Below, one piece after another: positions 46,063-56,932 of a stretch of DNA of 64,000 bases. Positions within the stretch are counted from its first letter, which is position 1. Each line of letters begins with the position of its first letter. The notes under the pieces were generated by a model. It was not told where the DNA came from. It made no database searches and saw only the letters and a program-made list of their open reading frames with translations. This DNA comes from Notolepis coatsorum. Lineage: Eukaryota > Chordata > Actinopteri > Aulopiformes > Paralepididae. Location: the NCBI GenBank assembly GCA_963971535.1, contig OZ020585.1, forward strand, positions 26,861,654-26,925,653, in the 5' to 3' direction. Both the position numbers and the translations under genes were made by a program.

Positions 46063-46100
46063 AACCCTTTCACTACCACACTAAAGACGGGTAACCCCCA
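46063..46100. repeat. single arm of the TTAACCC repeat
   Basis: TTAACCCTTTCACTACCACA as in 1184-1279, with no mirrored arm nearby. Confidence 0.5.
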
Positions 46101-46155
46101 CTGGCTTGGGGCGAGGAAGAGAGGAGCATATCTGAGTCCCAAAATAAAAAGACAA

Positions 46156-46422
46156 GACTTTGGTAAATGGCTGCATTTATGTAGCACTTTTATCCAAAGC
46201 GCTTTACAATTTGTTCCTCACATTTTACCCATTCACTCACACATTCACACACCGATGGCGGAGGCAACCATGCAAGGAGCCAACCTCCTCATCAGGAGCA
46301 ATTAGGGGTTAAGTGTCTTGCTCAAGGACACTTCGACACGCTGCCTGGGAGGAGCGGGAATCGAACCGGGAACCACCAGATTACCAGACGACTGCTCTAC
46401 CTCTTGAGCCACTGTCGCCTCT
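46156..46422 (-). mobile_element. tRNA-derived SINE family S2 (V-SINE-like), minus strand
   Basis: On the minus strand it starts GGCGACAGTGGCTCAAGAGG, with A box TGGCTCAAGAGG and B box GGTTCGATTCC, then CGAAGTGTCCTTGAGCAAGA. It ends AAGCGCTTTGGATAAAAGTG and AAATGCAGCCATTTACC. AAAAGAC-like sequence flanks both sides, suggesting a worn TSD. A truncated copy is at 60150-60345. Confidence 0.8.
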
Positions 46423-47195
46423 AAAAGACTAAACTTTAAAGACAGTCTACTGACTGTAGGATAGTCAACCCTTCAGGCAAAATGGTAATGATCCACTTTT
46501 ATCTCTACGGCAGGAGAGAGGCCTGAGGGTAGGAGAGAGTAGAGACCTTCCCGTGTCTGGAAAGCTGCAAGTTTGATACCCTTAGTGTGCATTTTAATCG
46601 ACGGTCGCTTTCACACCTATAATTCTGTGCGATTCAGGGGTGAAGTTGCAACAGGGTTGCATTTTTCCATTGGGTTTGGTTAGCTTTCACACTACACTTT
46701 GTCAGGCGCACCAAACCTTCTACACACAACCATGTGATCACACAGGTCCGCTTTTTATTGGACATAAGCCCATACCTGCCAACATTATGCGGTGAAAAAT
46801 GGGCTTCTGATCTCCACCATGGCTGTTGTTGCACAAACGTTATGAGGGGGTCGTTTCTGATTATTCGAGCGTCAGTAACGGCATTCGCATTGAACACTAA
46901 AAACGGTCATCAGTCTATTCAGCTATGCACAGTTCACGCAGGAGGCAAATGTATTCCTAATACCATTATTTATTGTTAACTTTTGTCAGACACAGCCACA
47001 ATGTACAAAGGGATAGCACTAGAACTAGCAAACGCTTCCACACAACTCATACAATGCAAGGGGCATTGAGAACATAATAACTAACATTCTCACATAGCAA
47101 GTGAGAAAATGAAGAACAACTGTATTTCAGCAAATGTACTTACAGTAATTCTCTCTATCTCTCTCTCTCTCACACAGCAAGCAATTGTCCGTCAT

Positions 47196-47227
<32 letters not shown>

Positions 47228-47451
47228 AATTATTTTGTTACAAAAACTTAATTTCCTGCATTCTGGTGCAGGAATTTTTGAAATGTTACCCTTTAAATGC
47301 CAGTTTGTGTGATGGCATCACAAATTATTGTTAAAAAAAAAACACAAAAAGTAAAATATTTTCAATATATCAAATGCAAAGTAAATTTTTCTGGGGGGGA
47401 TTATTACAGGCTATTATGCGTCAATGATTAGCAGCAACACAGAATTTGATG
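46423..47451. other. unassigned sequence
   Basis: (CT)/(CA)n at 47150-47228. GGTCGCTTTCACACC near 46605 resembles a fish repeat terminus, but no partner was found. Confidence 0.4.
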
Positions 47452-47535
47452 GATTTTTTGTAATGTCAGATTTAACACCAACTCTTTTCAGAAAAGTGGA
47501 AGTATTTCATTTTTTATCTGACATTACAAAAAATC
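47452..47535. repeat. 20-bp perfect inverted repeat
   Basis: GATTTTTTGTAATGTCAGAT at 47452-47471 is exactly complementary to 47516-47535; the loop is 44 nt. Confidence 0.85.
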
Positions 47536-47734
47536 AAAAAATAAATGGTTATGATCAGGGCTGAAGTTGAATTAAAGATTTATGACTGTTTAGACTGCAT
47601 TACTCTCTGTCACAGTGATCTCCTGGTTGTTCCCCACTTAGGTTATCTAACTATCGCGCCGCCGCAACTAGAAACACTGGCCTGGCCTGCTTCTAAGTTC
47701 AGTGGCCTGACTGCAAAAAAATGTTTTCAAGTAC

Positions 47735-47795
47735 CACCAGCAGTACCACCAAGTACCACTAGTGGTACGCGTACCACAGTTTGAGAACCACTGGA
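47735..47795 (-). mobile_element. terminus of a hAT-like element
   Basis: Reversed, this reads CAGTGGTTCTCAAACTGTGG then TACGCGTACCACTAGTGGTA, a common vertebrate hAT end. The other end was not identified. Confidence 0.45.
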
Positions 47796-47799
47796 ATAG

Positions 47800-48385
47800 G
47801 GTATTAAAATCGATCCAGAAACGTGTTAACACGTGAATGGCACTCAATCGTTGGCCGTCAGAAACGTGTAAATCAGTGATTGGCACTGGAAGTGTTAAGA
47901 AAAAAATATGAGGGGAAACAAATAAACAATGTCAACAATATTAGTAACAAAAAAAATATAAGAAAATTGAAAAAGTTTAAACAAAGGTGCAGATGAGGGT
48001 CTGTATGCCCTATCGGTTACATTATACGTCACAATAAATATAGGCAATAAGAGATGAGATGAGAGAGAGAGATGACAACAACTCGCCAGGGAAGCGAGCA
48101 GTGGCTGCTGCAGTGCTGAGCTGCTGCCGTGTTCATCAACAGAACATGCCACACTGGCCGCGCGTGCCGCGAGGTGAACCGCCCCCCAGAAGTGGCGCCG
48201 CGCTGCTCAAGTGCGCTCCACGCTTTTGGTCACGGCACGTGCCTGGCAGAGACTACAGGGTGCAGATGACGGCAGTGAGCGGGACGAGCACAGCCTAAAC
48301 ATGTCGCAGACGTCTCCGGCCTGGTGAGCGAACGTGCCCGTGTCACAGAGGGGTCGTCTATGGAGAACAGCAGGCTCCTGTACAG
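47800..48385. other. unassigned, locally GC-rich sequence
   Basis: 48090-48370 is GC-rich, with overlapping frames on both strands. No domain or splice-consistent exon was recognised. Confidence 0.4.
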
Positions 48386-48455
48386 GTGAGGCGCTCCACG
48401 GTGTCAACAGATAATACATGTTGTATTATCTAGGCCTGTATTATTGAAGAATTAT
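48386..48455. repeat. short direct duplication, copy 1
   Basis: CGCTCCACGGTGTCAACAG and CATGTTGTATTATCTAGGCC recur at 48709-48780 with about 85-90% identity. Confidence 0.75.
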
Positions 48456-48708
48456 TAGTTTAGATGAGAGTCGAGACCTGGGTGTAATCTTCAAGTCCAT
48501 GGTGCTCCGTTTTGGCAAAAATGTCCAATACGTTCTATCATTTTACATATATTAATTAAAATCCTACCATCAATGACTGCTAGAAATGGCATGTAAGAAC
48601 ATGCATATTCTGATGCTGAAAGACACAAGGTTCAAGATAGTCAATATTATGTCTCGGTACATTTCCACCAAGAGCTAAACTGTTCAAACGACACTGTGTG
48701 ACATCGGT

Positions 48709-48780
48709 CAGGTGCTCCACGATGTCAACAGTTGGGAAATACATGTTGTATTATATCTAGGCCTGTGTTATTGAAGAAGC
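48709..48780. repeat. short direct duplication, copy 2
   Basis: See 48386-48455. Confidence 0.75.
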
Positions 48781-49037
48781 ATTATTTTTACACCACACAA
48801 CCTTTTTATTTTTTTTATATATTATAACCTAGCCTGATGTTATCTAAAAGTGTTTGTGATGCTGCTGATCCAATCATATCACATCAAGCGGTCACTAATG
48901 TACCACCTGCATCACCTGTCCCCATCAGAGATGAGACTGAGAGGCTGGAATAATGCAGGCCGGAAATCAGCTGCCAAATAGGGGTTGTGTGTGTGGGGGG
49001 GGGGGGGTTGCCTCAGATGAGTCAGAATGAAATAAAC

Positions 49038-49618
49038 TAGTGCTGTCAGGCGATTAAAAAAATGTATCTAATTAATTACAGGATTTGTAATTAATTAATC
49101 TAATTAATCACATTTTAATCGCATAACCATTTTATGCCTGATATTCTATATTCTATAATCATATTTCAAATTGCATGTGTCCGGATGGCAGAATTCAGTA
49201 CTGTATCTACAAAACCTTCTGTTGAATCAACTTCCATCTATTAATTTGCTTAGATTTTTCAGGTCTGGTCAATTTGAGCATAGTGTTATTCACAGTCAAA
49301 GATAACATTTGTTTTATTGATATTCTCATTGGGTTCATTACAATTTACTCAAGCCTAGTAACAGACTGTATTTCTGACACTGGGAATACATTCCCCGAGA
49401 TCCATAGATGTCCCTAGAATCAGATACCAAGAACATGCAAATGTACGATATTAAAAAAAAGTCTGTAAATGTGTATTCCACGTTCTTATGGAATGAATGA
49501 GATAAAAAAATTAAAATTAAATAATAAAAACAATTTTTTATTTAGAGTTAATTTTCATAACGCGATAATTTGCTGTGTAATTAATTAATCTAATTAACGC
49601 AATAAACTGACAGCCCTA
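49038..49618. mobile_element. hAT-type MITE (581 bp)
   Basis: Termini TAGTGCTGTCAGGCGATTAA and AATAAACTGACAGCCCTA. Perfect TSD AAATAAAC (49030-49037 and 49619-49626). Interior rich in TAATTAATTA. Confidence 0.92.
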
Positions 49619-49654
49619 AAATAAACACATCACATATGCTGGTAGAAGAAGTAC

Positions 49655-50680
49655 AGCCTCCTCTCAGATAGTCTCCTCACAGCCTCCTCTCAGATAGTCT
49701 CCTCTCAGATAGTCTCCTCTCAGATAGTCTCCTCACAGCCTCCTCTCAGATAGTCTCCTCTCAGATAGTCTCCTCTCAGATAGTCTCCTCTCAGATAGTC
49801 TCCTCACAGCCTCCTCTCAGATAGTCTCCTCTCAGATAGCCTCCTCTCAGATAGTCTCCTCTCAGATAGTCTCCTCTCAGATAGTCTCCTCACAGCCTCC
49901 TCTCAGATAGTCTCCTCTCAGATAGTCTCCTCTCAGATAGTCTCCTCTCAGATAGTCTCCTCACAGATAGTCTCCTCTCAGATAGTCTCCTCTCAGATAG
50001 TCTCCTCTCAGATAGTCTCCTCTCAGATAGTCTCCTCACAGTCTCCTCTCAGATAGTCTCCTCTCAGATAGTCTCCTCTCAGATAGCCTCCTCTCAGATA
50101 GTCTCCTCTCAGATAGCCTCCTCTCAGATAGTCTCCTCTCAGATAGTCTCCTCTCAGATAGTCTCCTCTCAGATAGTCTCCTCACAGCCTCCTCTCAGAT
50201 AGTCTCCTCTCAGATAGCCTCCTCTCAGACAGTCTCCTCTCAGACAGTCTCCTCTCAGATAGTCTCCTCTCAGATAGTCTCCTCTCAGATAGTCTCCTCT
50301 CAGATAGTCTCCTCTCAGATAGCCTCCTCTCAGATAGCCTCCTCTCAGATAGTCTCCTCTCAGATAGTCTCCTCTCAGATAGTCTCCTCTCAGATAGTCT
50401 CCTCTCAGATAGTCTCCTCTCAGATAGTCTCCTCTCAGATAGTCTCCTCTCAGATAGTCTCCTCTCAGATAGCCTCCTCTCAGATAGTCTCCTCTCAGAT
50501 AGCCTCCTCTCAGATAGTCTCCTCTCAGATAGTCTCCTCTCAGATAGTCTCCTCACAGCCTCCTCTCAGATAGTCTCCTCACAGCCTCCTCTCAGATAGT
50601 CTCCTCTCAGCCTCCTCTCAGATAGTCTCCTCTCAGATAGTCTCCTCACAGCCTCCTCTCAGATAGTCTCCTCTCAGATT
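49655..50680. repeat. 15-bp minisatellite
   Basis: About 68 copies of CCTCTCAGATAGTCT with CACAGCC and GATAGCC variants. The minus-strand pentapeptide frame RLSER is an artefact of a period divisible by three. Confidence 0.97.
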
Positions 50681-50720
50681 CAGATTCAGATTACTTTATT
50701 CACCATATTGCAGTACAAAT
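50677..50720 (-). mobile_element. retrotransposon 3' tail, minus strand
   Basis: Reversed, it reads GGTGAATAAAGTAATCTGAA then (TCTGAA)n, joining directly onto the minisatellite. It looks like a LINE/SINE tail inserted at the array edge. Confidence 0.5.
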
Positions 50721-50863
50721 GGAACGTGATTTGACGATTACAGTGCATGCGTTTCACAATTTAGAACAATACGACAGTAAATAAATAATTATAAGTAAAG
50801 TGCAAGACAGGACAGAACAGTGAGACAACAATAAGACTGTAAAAAGTGCAGCAAAAGTGCAGA

Positions 50864-51047
50864 GCAAAAGCATGCAATTGGTCCACTGATGGATACATCT
50901 TGATATTTGTCTAGTCTAGTGTGTTCATTAGATGGGTGAAATCCTCTTTCAGTGCCTCTGTGGCTGTTTTCTTAGGTAGTTAGCCTCTGGAATGCGTGCC
51001 ATTAGCGTTAACCACGCTTCTAGGCCTCTTTTCTTTTGGAAAGAATG
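50864..51047. repeat. 180-bp direct repeat, copy 1
   Basis: Shares GCAAAAGCATGCAATTGGTC, TGTGTTCATTAGATGGGTGA and CACGCTTCTAGGCCTCTTTT with 53318-53494 at roughly 90% identity. Confidence 0.9.
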
Positions 51048-51689
51048 AGAATGAGAATGTTACAAGATTTAAATGAATATATGATATTCAAAACATTCTC
51101 AGATTTCAAAGTATGACACATCATTTGAAAGCTTACATTCTGTACTTTCACAATCTGGAAAATGAAAATGGAGACATGTTGGCACAAACGCTAGACTTGG
51201 TCACATATATCATGGGGCCACTGGTGATTTTCACCTCTAGTGAACTCCCAGATATTTATAAAAATGGACGAACCCATGCGATAGATTCACTGTGGATGAC
51301 CATGTGGTCAACATCAGAAATGGAAACAGCCGACTTGTTCAATGACATTTCTTTCACTTCCTCTTTGCCCGTCCCATGGCTCCAGAGCAGCAATCATTTA
51401 GCCATGGTTCTGGCAGTCTAGAGTGTTATTTGGACACCGAGGACAAATGACTTACTGTAGGTACTCCTTGCCGTTTGGCCAGGGTTTGAAGTCATCAGAT
51501 TAACAAGCCTATATAAACTGTTCAGAATTATTGCCTTTTACGATGTCACAGGCAATGAATTAGCTTGGATGAATCAAGTAGCTGTTTCTTTCTTTGAGCC
51601 ACTGCCTACCTAATATACTGCCCAGCTTGTAATAGTTTTTACTCTTGGGTGTGGGGTAGCCATGCAGGGAAGGAAATAATTATTTCAAA
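51048..51689. other. unassigned intronic sequence
   Basis: A 102-codon plus-strand frame (51113-51421) has no recognisable motif; its start and end do not resemble splice sites and it is not called. Confidence 0.45.
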
Positions 51690-51702
51690 TATTGTGTGTT
51701 TC

Positions 51703-52179
51703 GGGCGGCTGAGTGGCGCAGTGGGCAATGTGCTCGCCACTAACGCAGGAGATGCTGGTATCAAGCCCAGCTCTCGGCGTTGCTACCGGCTTGGCCGGTC
51801 GTTCATACTAACACAATTGGCAGTGTTAGAGGGTGGGAAAGCCGGTGGGTGGGGATTGGACGTTGTGGACAACGACTCCTACAGGTGGGTTGGTGCGCCT
51901 GTACAGCAGAATCAGGAGCATCGGGGGCAGCGTGAGCCTCCCACGCGTTACTCCTCGTCACTGAGAGATCGCGCTGTTCAGGTGAAAAGATGCGACAGCT
52001 GCCTCCTCGTGTACCGGAGGGGACACGTGATGCAAGGCTTGGTCCTCACTGCAGCCGACCAGTGGGAGGCATAGTCTAGCAACGTTCGAGACAGGGGAGG
52101 GAAAATTGAAGGGAGAATTGGCGAGGCGAAATTGGGATGGGAGAAAAATAGAAAATAAGGAAAAGTGGATAAAAAAAAG
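51703..52179 (+). mobile_element. tRNA-derived SINE family S1, full-length, plus strand
   Basis: TSD TATTGTGTGTTTC (51690-51702 and 52180-52192). Starts GGGCGGCTGAGTGGCGCAGT (A box TGGCGCAGTGG), with a B-box-like GGTATCAAGCC. Ends in an A-rich (GAAAATA)-like tail. It accounts for the 141-codon frame here. Confidence 0.9.
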
Positions 52180-52317
52180 TATTGTGTGTTTCAAAGTATG
52201 GTTTGTGCTACAACCACCAAAAGTAGTCCATTAACACAAGGGAACAAAGAGGCGCTGAACAACAAATAATTAACATTTGATTTAGACTAGTTTCTTTGCA
52301 AAGAACCTACACAAATA

Positions 52318-53117
52318 ACCCCATAACAACCCCATATCCCCACAGTCACTAACACATAACAACCCCATATCACCGGTAGTCCCTAATGCATAACAACACC
52401 ATATCCCCACTGTCACATAATAACCCCATATCCCCACTGTCACTAACACATAACCCCATATCCCCATTGTCACTAACACTTAACCCCATATCCCCACTGT
52501 CACTAACACATAACAACCCCATATCCCCACTGTCACTAACACATAACAACCCCATATCCCAACTGTCACTAACACTTAACAACCCCATATCCCCACTGTC
52601 ACTAACACTTAACAACCCCATATCCCCACTGTCACTAACACTTAACAACCCCATATCCCCACTGTCACTAACACATAACAACCCCATATCCCCACTGTCA
52701 CTAACACTTAACAACCCCATATCCCCACTGTCACTAACACTTAACGACCCCATATCCCCACTGTCACTAACACATAACAACCCCATATCCCCACTGTCAC
52801 TAACACTTAACGACCCCATATCCCCACTGTCACTAACACATAACAACCCCATATCCCCACTGTCACTAACACTTAACAACCCCATATCCCCACTGTCACT
52901 AACACTTAACCCCATATCCCCACTGTCACTAACACATAACCCCATATCCCAACTGTCACTAACACTTAACCCCATATCCCCACTGTCACTAACACTTAAC
53001 AACCCCATATCCCTACTGTCACTAACAATTAACAACCCCATATCCCCACTGTCACTAACACTTAACAACCCCATATCCCCACTGTCACTAACACTTAACC
53101 CCATATCCCCACTATCA
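52318..53117. repeat. 33-bp minisatellite, main segment
   Basis: About 25 copies of a 33-bp unit with ACTGTCACTAACACTTAACA and ACCCCATATCCCC, with 30-bp variants lacking AAC. The array resumes at 54527-54573 after nested hAT insertions. Confidence 0.96.
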
Positions 53118-53317
53118 CTAACACGTAGGGCTGTCCCCGACTAAGGATTTGGATGGTCGGCTATGATTGGCCAAAATTTGCCGTTAGTCGACTATTTAAT
53201 ATTTTTTGTTTTTGTAATGTTTAATATATATATTTTAATTTTTTTATTTTTTTATCATTCCATTTGGGCTGTGGGGGGTGCTTAATGTCTGAAGGAGTCG
53301 ACTGAAGGCTTCCTGTC

Positions 53318-53494
53318 CTCTGCAAAAGCATGCAATTGGTCCACTGATGGATACATCTTGATATTGTCTAGTCTAGTGTGTTCATTAGATGGGTGAAATC
53401 CTCTTGTGCCTCTGTCCCTGTTTTCGTAGGCCTCTGGAATGCGTGCCATCAGCGTTAGCCACGCTTCTAGGCCTCTTTTCTTTTGGAAAGAATG
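53318..53494. repeat. 180-bp direct repeat, copy 2 (inside hAT element)
   Basis: See 50864-51047. Confidence 0.9.
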
Positions 53495-53576
53495 ATACAA
53501 AAAATATATATATATATATATAAATATATATATATTTTTTTATTATTATATTCGACTAAGAGGTTGGCCAGTCGAC

Positions 53577-54456
53577 TAGGGGTGGGAATCACCAGTTTCA
53601 TCACGATACGATACAATATCGATTCTTCGATACGATATTTTCCGATATCACAAAGTCTGCCACAATACGATATGATTTGATTCGATTCAGGTGCCTGCGA
53701 TCGATATGAGATGATATTATATGCCCATTCAACACAATCAGTAACATTTAAATCAACAAAAAAAAGGCAATGGAAATATCATTTGACATTTTTATTTTTG
53801 AGCTCTTCCAGACATTTAAATGAAAAACAATCTATTGTTTTTAATACAAATAGACCTCCTGTTCACTGTTTTTGGTTCGTTTTTCTTTTTTTCCCTGATA
53901 TTAATATCCTATTCTCTGTCACAGAGAAGACAGGAAGAATAGCCCCAGCACTGCTGTGGCTAATGGGGATCCAAATAAACATAAACAGAGCTGTATTTTG
54001 GCTGGAAAAGGCATATTGGCAGTCCGAAGGTGCAGTACCGGCCAGATCCTGTTAGTGGGGCTATTTCGAGAATGCACCCTCCTTCCCAGTCCCCACTTCT
54101 CTCTGCCTATGGCTCTGGGTTAGCTTACGCTAACGTAACGTTATTTTCTATCTTTAACGCGACGTGGGCATAATGGAATGGTCGAGGATTGCAAAGCAGG
54201 TTAGATGCATTTGACCCGTGGCGGAATAAAACAGCAGGGACATGTTTTGGGTTGCAGAATAGGCACACTAGCCTTGCTCTAGTGACGCTCTAGACGCTAA
54301 TGCTGTGTGCTGTTGATCCGAGCCGAGCGGATACGAGGGATTTTCAAAATAAGAGTATCGCAATATGAATCGATCTTTTTACGTTGCATCGATCCTATTT
54401 GATTATTGATAATAGATCGATATATCGATCTGGATCGATGTATCGTCCCACCCCTA
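53577..54456. mobile_element. hAT-type MITE nested in hAT element (880 bp)
   Basis: Termini TAGGGGTGGGAATCACC and TATCGTCCCACCCCTA. Perfect TSD CAGTCGAC (53569-53576 and 54457-54464). GATACGAT/ATCGAT-rich ends. No transposase. Confidence 0.95.
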
Positions 54457-54526
54457 CAGTCGACTACGGCTCCTTTCGACCGATTAGTCGACTAATCGAC
54501 TAATAGGGGTCAGCCCTAATAACACA

Positions 54527-54573
54527 TAACAACCCCATATCCCCACTGTCACCAACACACCCCACCATATCCC
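54527..54573. repeat. 33-bp minisatellite, remnant after insertion
   Basis: CACATAACAACCCCATATCC and CACTGTCACCAACACACCCC continue the array of 52318-53117. Confidence 0.85.
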
Positions 54574-54582
54574 CATGTGTAT

Positions 54583-55196
54583 TAGCCCCTTACGTGACTG
54601 CGATCTGCAAGCCAGGGGCTTTTCGTATCCGCAGTCACTCTCAGCTATGCCGCCACCAGGCTCATATTAAGTACCAAGCGCTGAATTCTGAGCTGGGGGT
54701 TGGTCAAAAATATATCAGATATGAATTTCAAAGATACCCAGCGTACAATATGGGTTTAACACAGCTTTACGGTGGGGTCTGGAAGCTCAGAGTTGCTAAT
54801 AAACAGTTTAAATCATTGTTACAAAACGAGTGGTACTCACAGAGCGAACGTTGGCAAGATGGCATCTTCTTCTGCCTCTATTTGGCTGCCTGGTGCGCAT
54901 GCGCTGTGACACCAACGGCGGAAATGGACGTTCGCTCTGTGAGTACCACTCGTTTTGTAACAATGATTTAAACTGTTTATTAGCAACTCCGAGCTTCCAG
55001 ACCCCACCGTAAAGCTGTGTTAAACCCATATTGTACGCTGGGTATCTTTGAAATTCATATCCGATATATTTTTGACCCACCCCCAGCTCAGAATTCAGCG
55101 CTTGGTACTTAATATGAGCCTGGTGGCGGCATAGGTGAGAGTGACTGCGGATACGAAAAGCCCCTGGCTTGCAGATCGCAGTCACGTAAGGGGCTA
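54583..55196. mobile_element. MULE-like foldback element (614 bp)
   Basis: The termini TAGCCCCTTACGTGACTGCG and CGCAGTCACGTAAGGGGCTA begin inverted arms of about 265 bp with only a few mismatches, around a short unique centre (54855-54925). A perfect 9-bp TSD CATGTGTAT (54574-54582 and 55197-55205) fits Mutator-like elements. Because the arms mirror each other, nearly the same 125-codon frame appears on both strands (54594-54971 plus, 54808-55185 minus). It has no recognised domain and is not called as a gene. Confidence 0.85.
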
Positions 55197-55205
55197 CATG
55201 TGTAT

Positions 55206-55235
55206 GTGTGTCTGTGTGTATGTGTGTATGTATGT

Positions 55236-55273
<38 letters not shown>
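55206..55273. repeat. (GT)n/(GTAT)n microsatellite
   Basis: GTGT/GTAT repeats directly next to the foldback element. Confidence 0.95.
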
Positions 55274-55274
<1 letters not shown>

Positions 55275-55457
55275 AGAATTGCATCCAAAGGAGAATTGCA
55301 TCCAATGGCCTATGAGAACACATATGACCCCCATAGAGTACAGGTGCAGCAATACTTTATTGATTTGGAGAAAACAAGTGCTACACATGTAAACCTTCCA
55401 CCCTGCTACTGGTGTCCCACTACTTGCGAGAGACAGACAGTGCAGTGGGTCTCTTAC

Positions 55458-55618
55458 CTATTTGCCTCTCCAGGTCGGCTGCCTCGTCAGGGGAGGCTCT
55501 GGGCAGGACGCCCGGGTCGCTGAAGCTGGTCCTCAGCAGGGTCCCGAGCACAAACACAAACAGCACCCCGCCGACCACTGGGATGACCGGGGTCAGCTCC
55601 TCCGCCAGGAAGGGACAG
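55458..55618 (-). CDS. zdhhc14: zdhhc14-like palmitoyltransferase, coding exon (probably exon 2)
   Basis: The 161-bp exon encodes 53 full codons plus one base of a codon at each end. It starts [15 protein letters not shown], runs through a hydrophobic stretch (transmembrane segment 2), then [16 protein letters not shown] and ends [10 protein letters not shown]. The DPG motif just after TM2 is a hallmark of DHHC S-acyltransferases, which attach palmitate to cysteines of membrane proteins at Golgi and plasma membranes. On the minus strand the acceptor is cag at 55619-55621 and the donor is GTAAGA starting at 55457. The final G of the exon plus AT from exon 5650-5805 forms a GAT (Asp) codon, giving QID-VANG, so the two exons join in phase. 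Transcription runs right to left. ZDHHC14 fits better than ZDHHC9 or ZDHHC18 by remembered sequence. The catalytic exon is outside the window. Confidence 0.88.
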
Positions 55619-55707
55619 CTGGGAGAGAGAGAGGGAGAGAGAGAGGGAGAGAGGGAGGGAGAGACAGAGGGAGGGAGGGAGAGACAGAGGGAGGGAGGGG
55701 AGGCAGA
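55619..55707 (-). repeat. CT/CCCT-rich tract forming the 3' splice-site pyrimidine tract
   Basis: The plus strand is an almost uninterrupted GA/GGGA run next to the exon. In gene orientation it is about 88 nt of C and T ending CTCTCCCAG at the acceptor of exon 55458-55618. Confidence 0.8.
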
Positions 55708-56247
55708 GGGTTTGAGTTGATCCATCACAAACAGTAGCCCAAATCAGCAAAGCAAATCAAAGACACACATCATTCCTCTGTTTGACTTGTGATACTGAAG
55801 TAGTAAAAAGCTCTTTGTTCAAACAGCCAGAGCCCCCTGTGACACAATAGGACAAATAGCAGCAATATGCAAGGGACACTAACGTGTGTCTCTGTCTGTC
55901 TGTCGTCTGTCCAAATACAAACAGCTCTTCAAAGAGGAAATGTTATTACAGAGCACACAAAGCAACGCATAATACCCAGATCATGAAACAGCTGCTGCCG
56001 GTTGATTGAAGTTTTGAAAGTGGGCATAATTGTACTTAATTTACTAGTAGACAGACTTGACGTTCAGCCGCGGCGCGTACACCTCCAGCGGCCCTGCGCT
56101 GTCATCTGATCCAACGGGAGAGGATTCGGCGTTAATCCTGTTAAAACGTCCGCGATGGCACAGGTGCTTATTACAGTAATCACATTTTAGTCTGATAGGG
56201 GCGGGCTCACAGGCCGCCATGTCTCATTGCATTAGCTAGCCTACCGC
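55708..56247. other. unassigned sequence of the preceding intron
   Basis: Nothing recognised; contains TCTGTCTGTC at 55890. Confidence 0.5.
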
Positions 56248-56291
56248 ATGGGGAGGGGGGGGGGGGGGGGGGGGGGGTAGGGGGGGGGGGG
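56248..56291. repeat. poly(G) tract
   Basis: About 40 bases of G with a TA interruption. The polyproline minus-strand frame is an artefact. Confidence 0.95.
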
Positions 56292-56361
56292 CAGCGGAAG
56301 CGGTGGCATTCCTGGAGAGAAGGGGGACCGGGTGAGGCATGTGGAGAGCATGTGTCCTGAG

Positions 56362-56437
56362 TAGGGATGCACCGTTCCGATATTGGTATCGGTATCGGCC
56401 ACCTGTATCAGTAAAATAGCTGGATCGGGTATCGGTA

Positions 56438-56468
<31 letters not shown>

Positions 56469-56924
56469 TATCGGATTTTTTATTTAAATATTTTTTTAAA
56501 TAATAAATAAAATAAGAAATAACCATTCAGTACATTTATATCTATGTGTTAATTTGTTATGTTTAGTTTCACTAAGTTAGGAAAGTAATGTTTTAAGTCG
56601 AGCCTGATGTTACCTTGCACAAAAGAATGATCCCAGTCTCTTCCACACAGTGACAGTGAGGCATACAGTTTATTAATTGAATGAATGAAGTTTATTTTCT
56701 GTCTTTGTTTACAACAAATCAAAAACACACTTGTGATCCTTTACAATTCTTAAAAACTAAATATATTTTAATATAAAAAAAGAAAAACTTGGATAATTCT
56801 TTTTTTTTAACTTTTTTGCAAAAAATATTTGGACAATGGGTATACGGATCGGTATCGGTATTGGCCGATACCCAAACCCAAGTATCGGTATCGGGACTGA
56901 AAGAGTCGGATCGGTGCATCCCTA
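56362..56924. mobile_element. hAT-type MITE (563 bp)
   Basis: Termini TAGGGATGCACCGTTCCGAT and GGATCGGTGCATCCCTA. Perfect TSD GTCCTGAG (56354-56361 and 56925-56932). Subterminal ATCGGTATCGG repeats. Confidence 0.95.
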
Positions 56925-56932
56925 GTCCTGAG

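Larger units (their letters stand above)
53126..54518. mobile_element. hAT-type element, outer (1.39 kb including insert)
   Basis: Termini TAGGGCTGTCCCCGACTAAG and AATAGGGGTCAGCCCTA, with GTCGACTA-rich subterminal DNA on both sides. Flanks CTAACACG and ATAACACA match 6 of 8. It carries the 180-bp repeat also found at 50864 and a younger MITE at 53577-54456. Confidence 0.85.

Noticed and set aside
50182-50556. RLSER pentapeptide repeat protein
   Set aside because: Artefact of a 15-bp minisatellite whose period is divisible by three.
51113-51421. 102-residue frame as a host exon
   Set aside because: No recognisable domain and no supporting splice-site pattern.
51649-52074. 141-residue plus-strand protein
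   Set aside because: It overlaps a complete SINE bounded by a 13-bp TSD.
52370-53144. 244- and 252-codon repeat frames on both strands
   Set aside because: 33-bp minisatellite, period divisible by three, open on both strands.
54594-55185. Pair of 125-residue proteins on opposite strands
   Set aside because: They are mirror translations of the two arms of one foldback element; no domain supports a gene.
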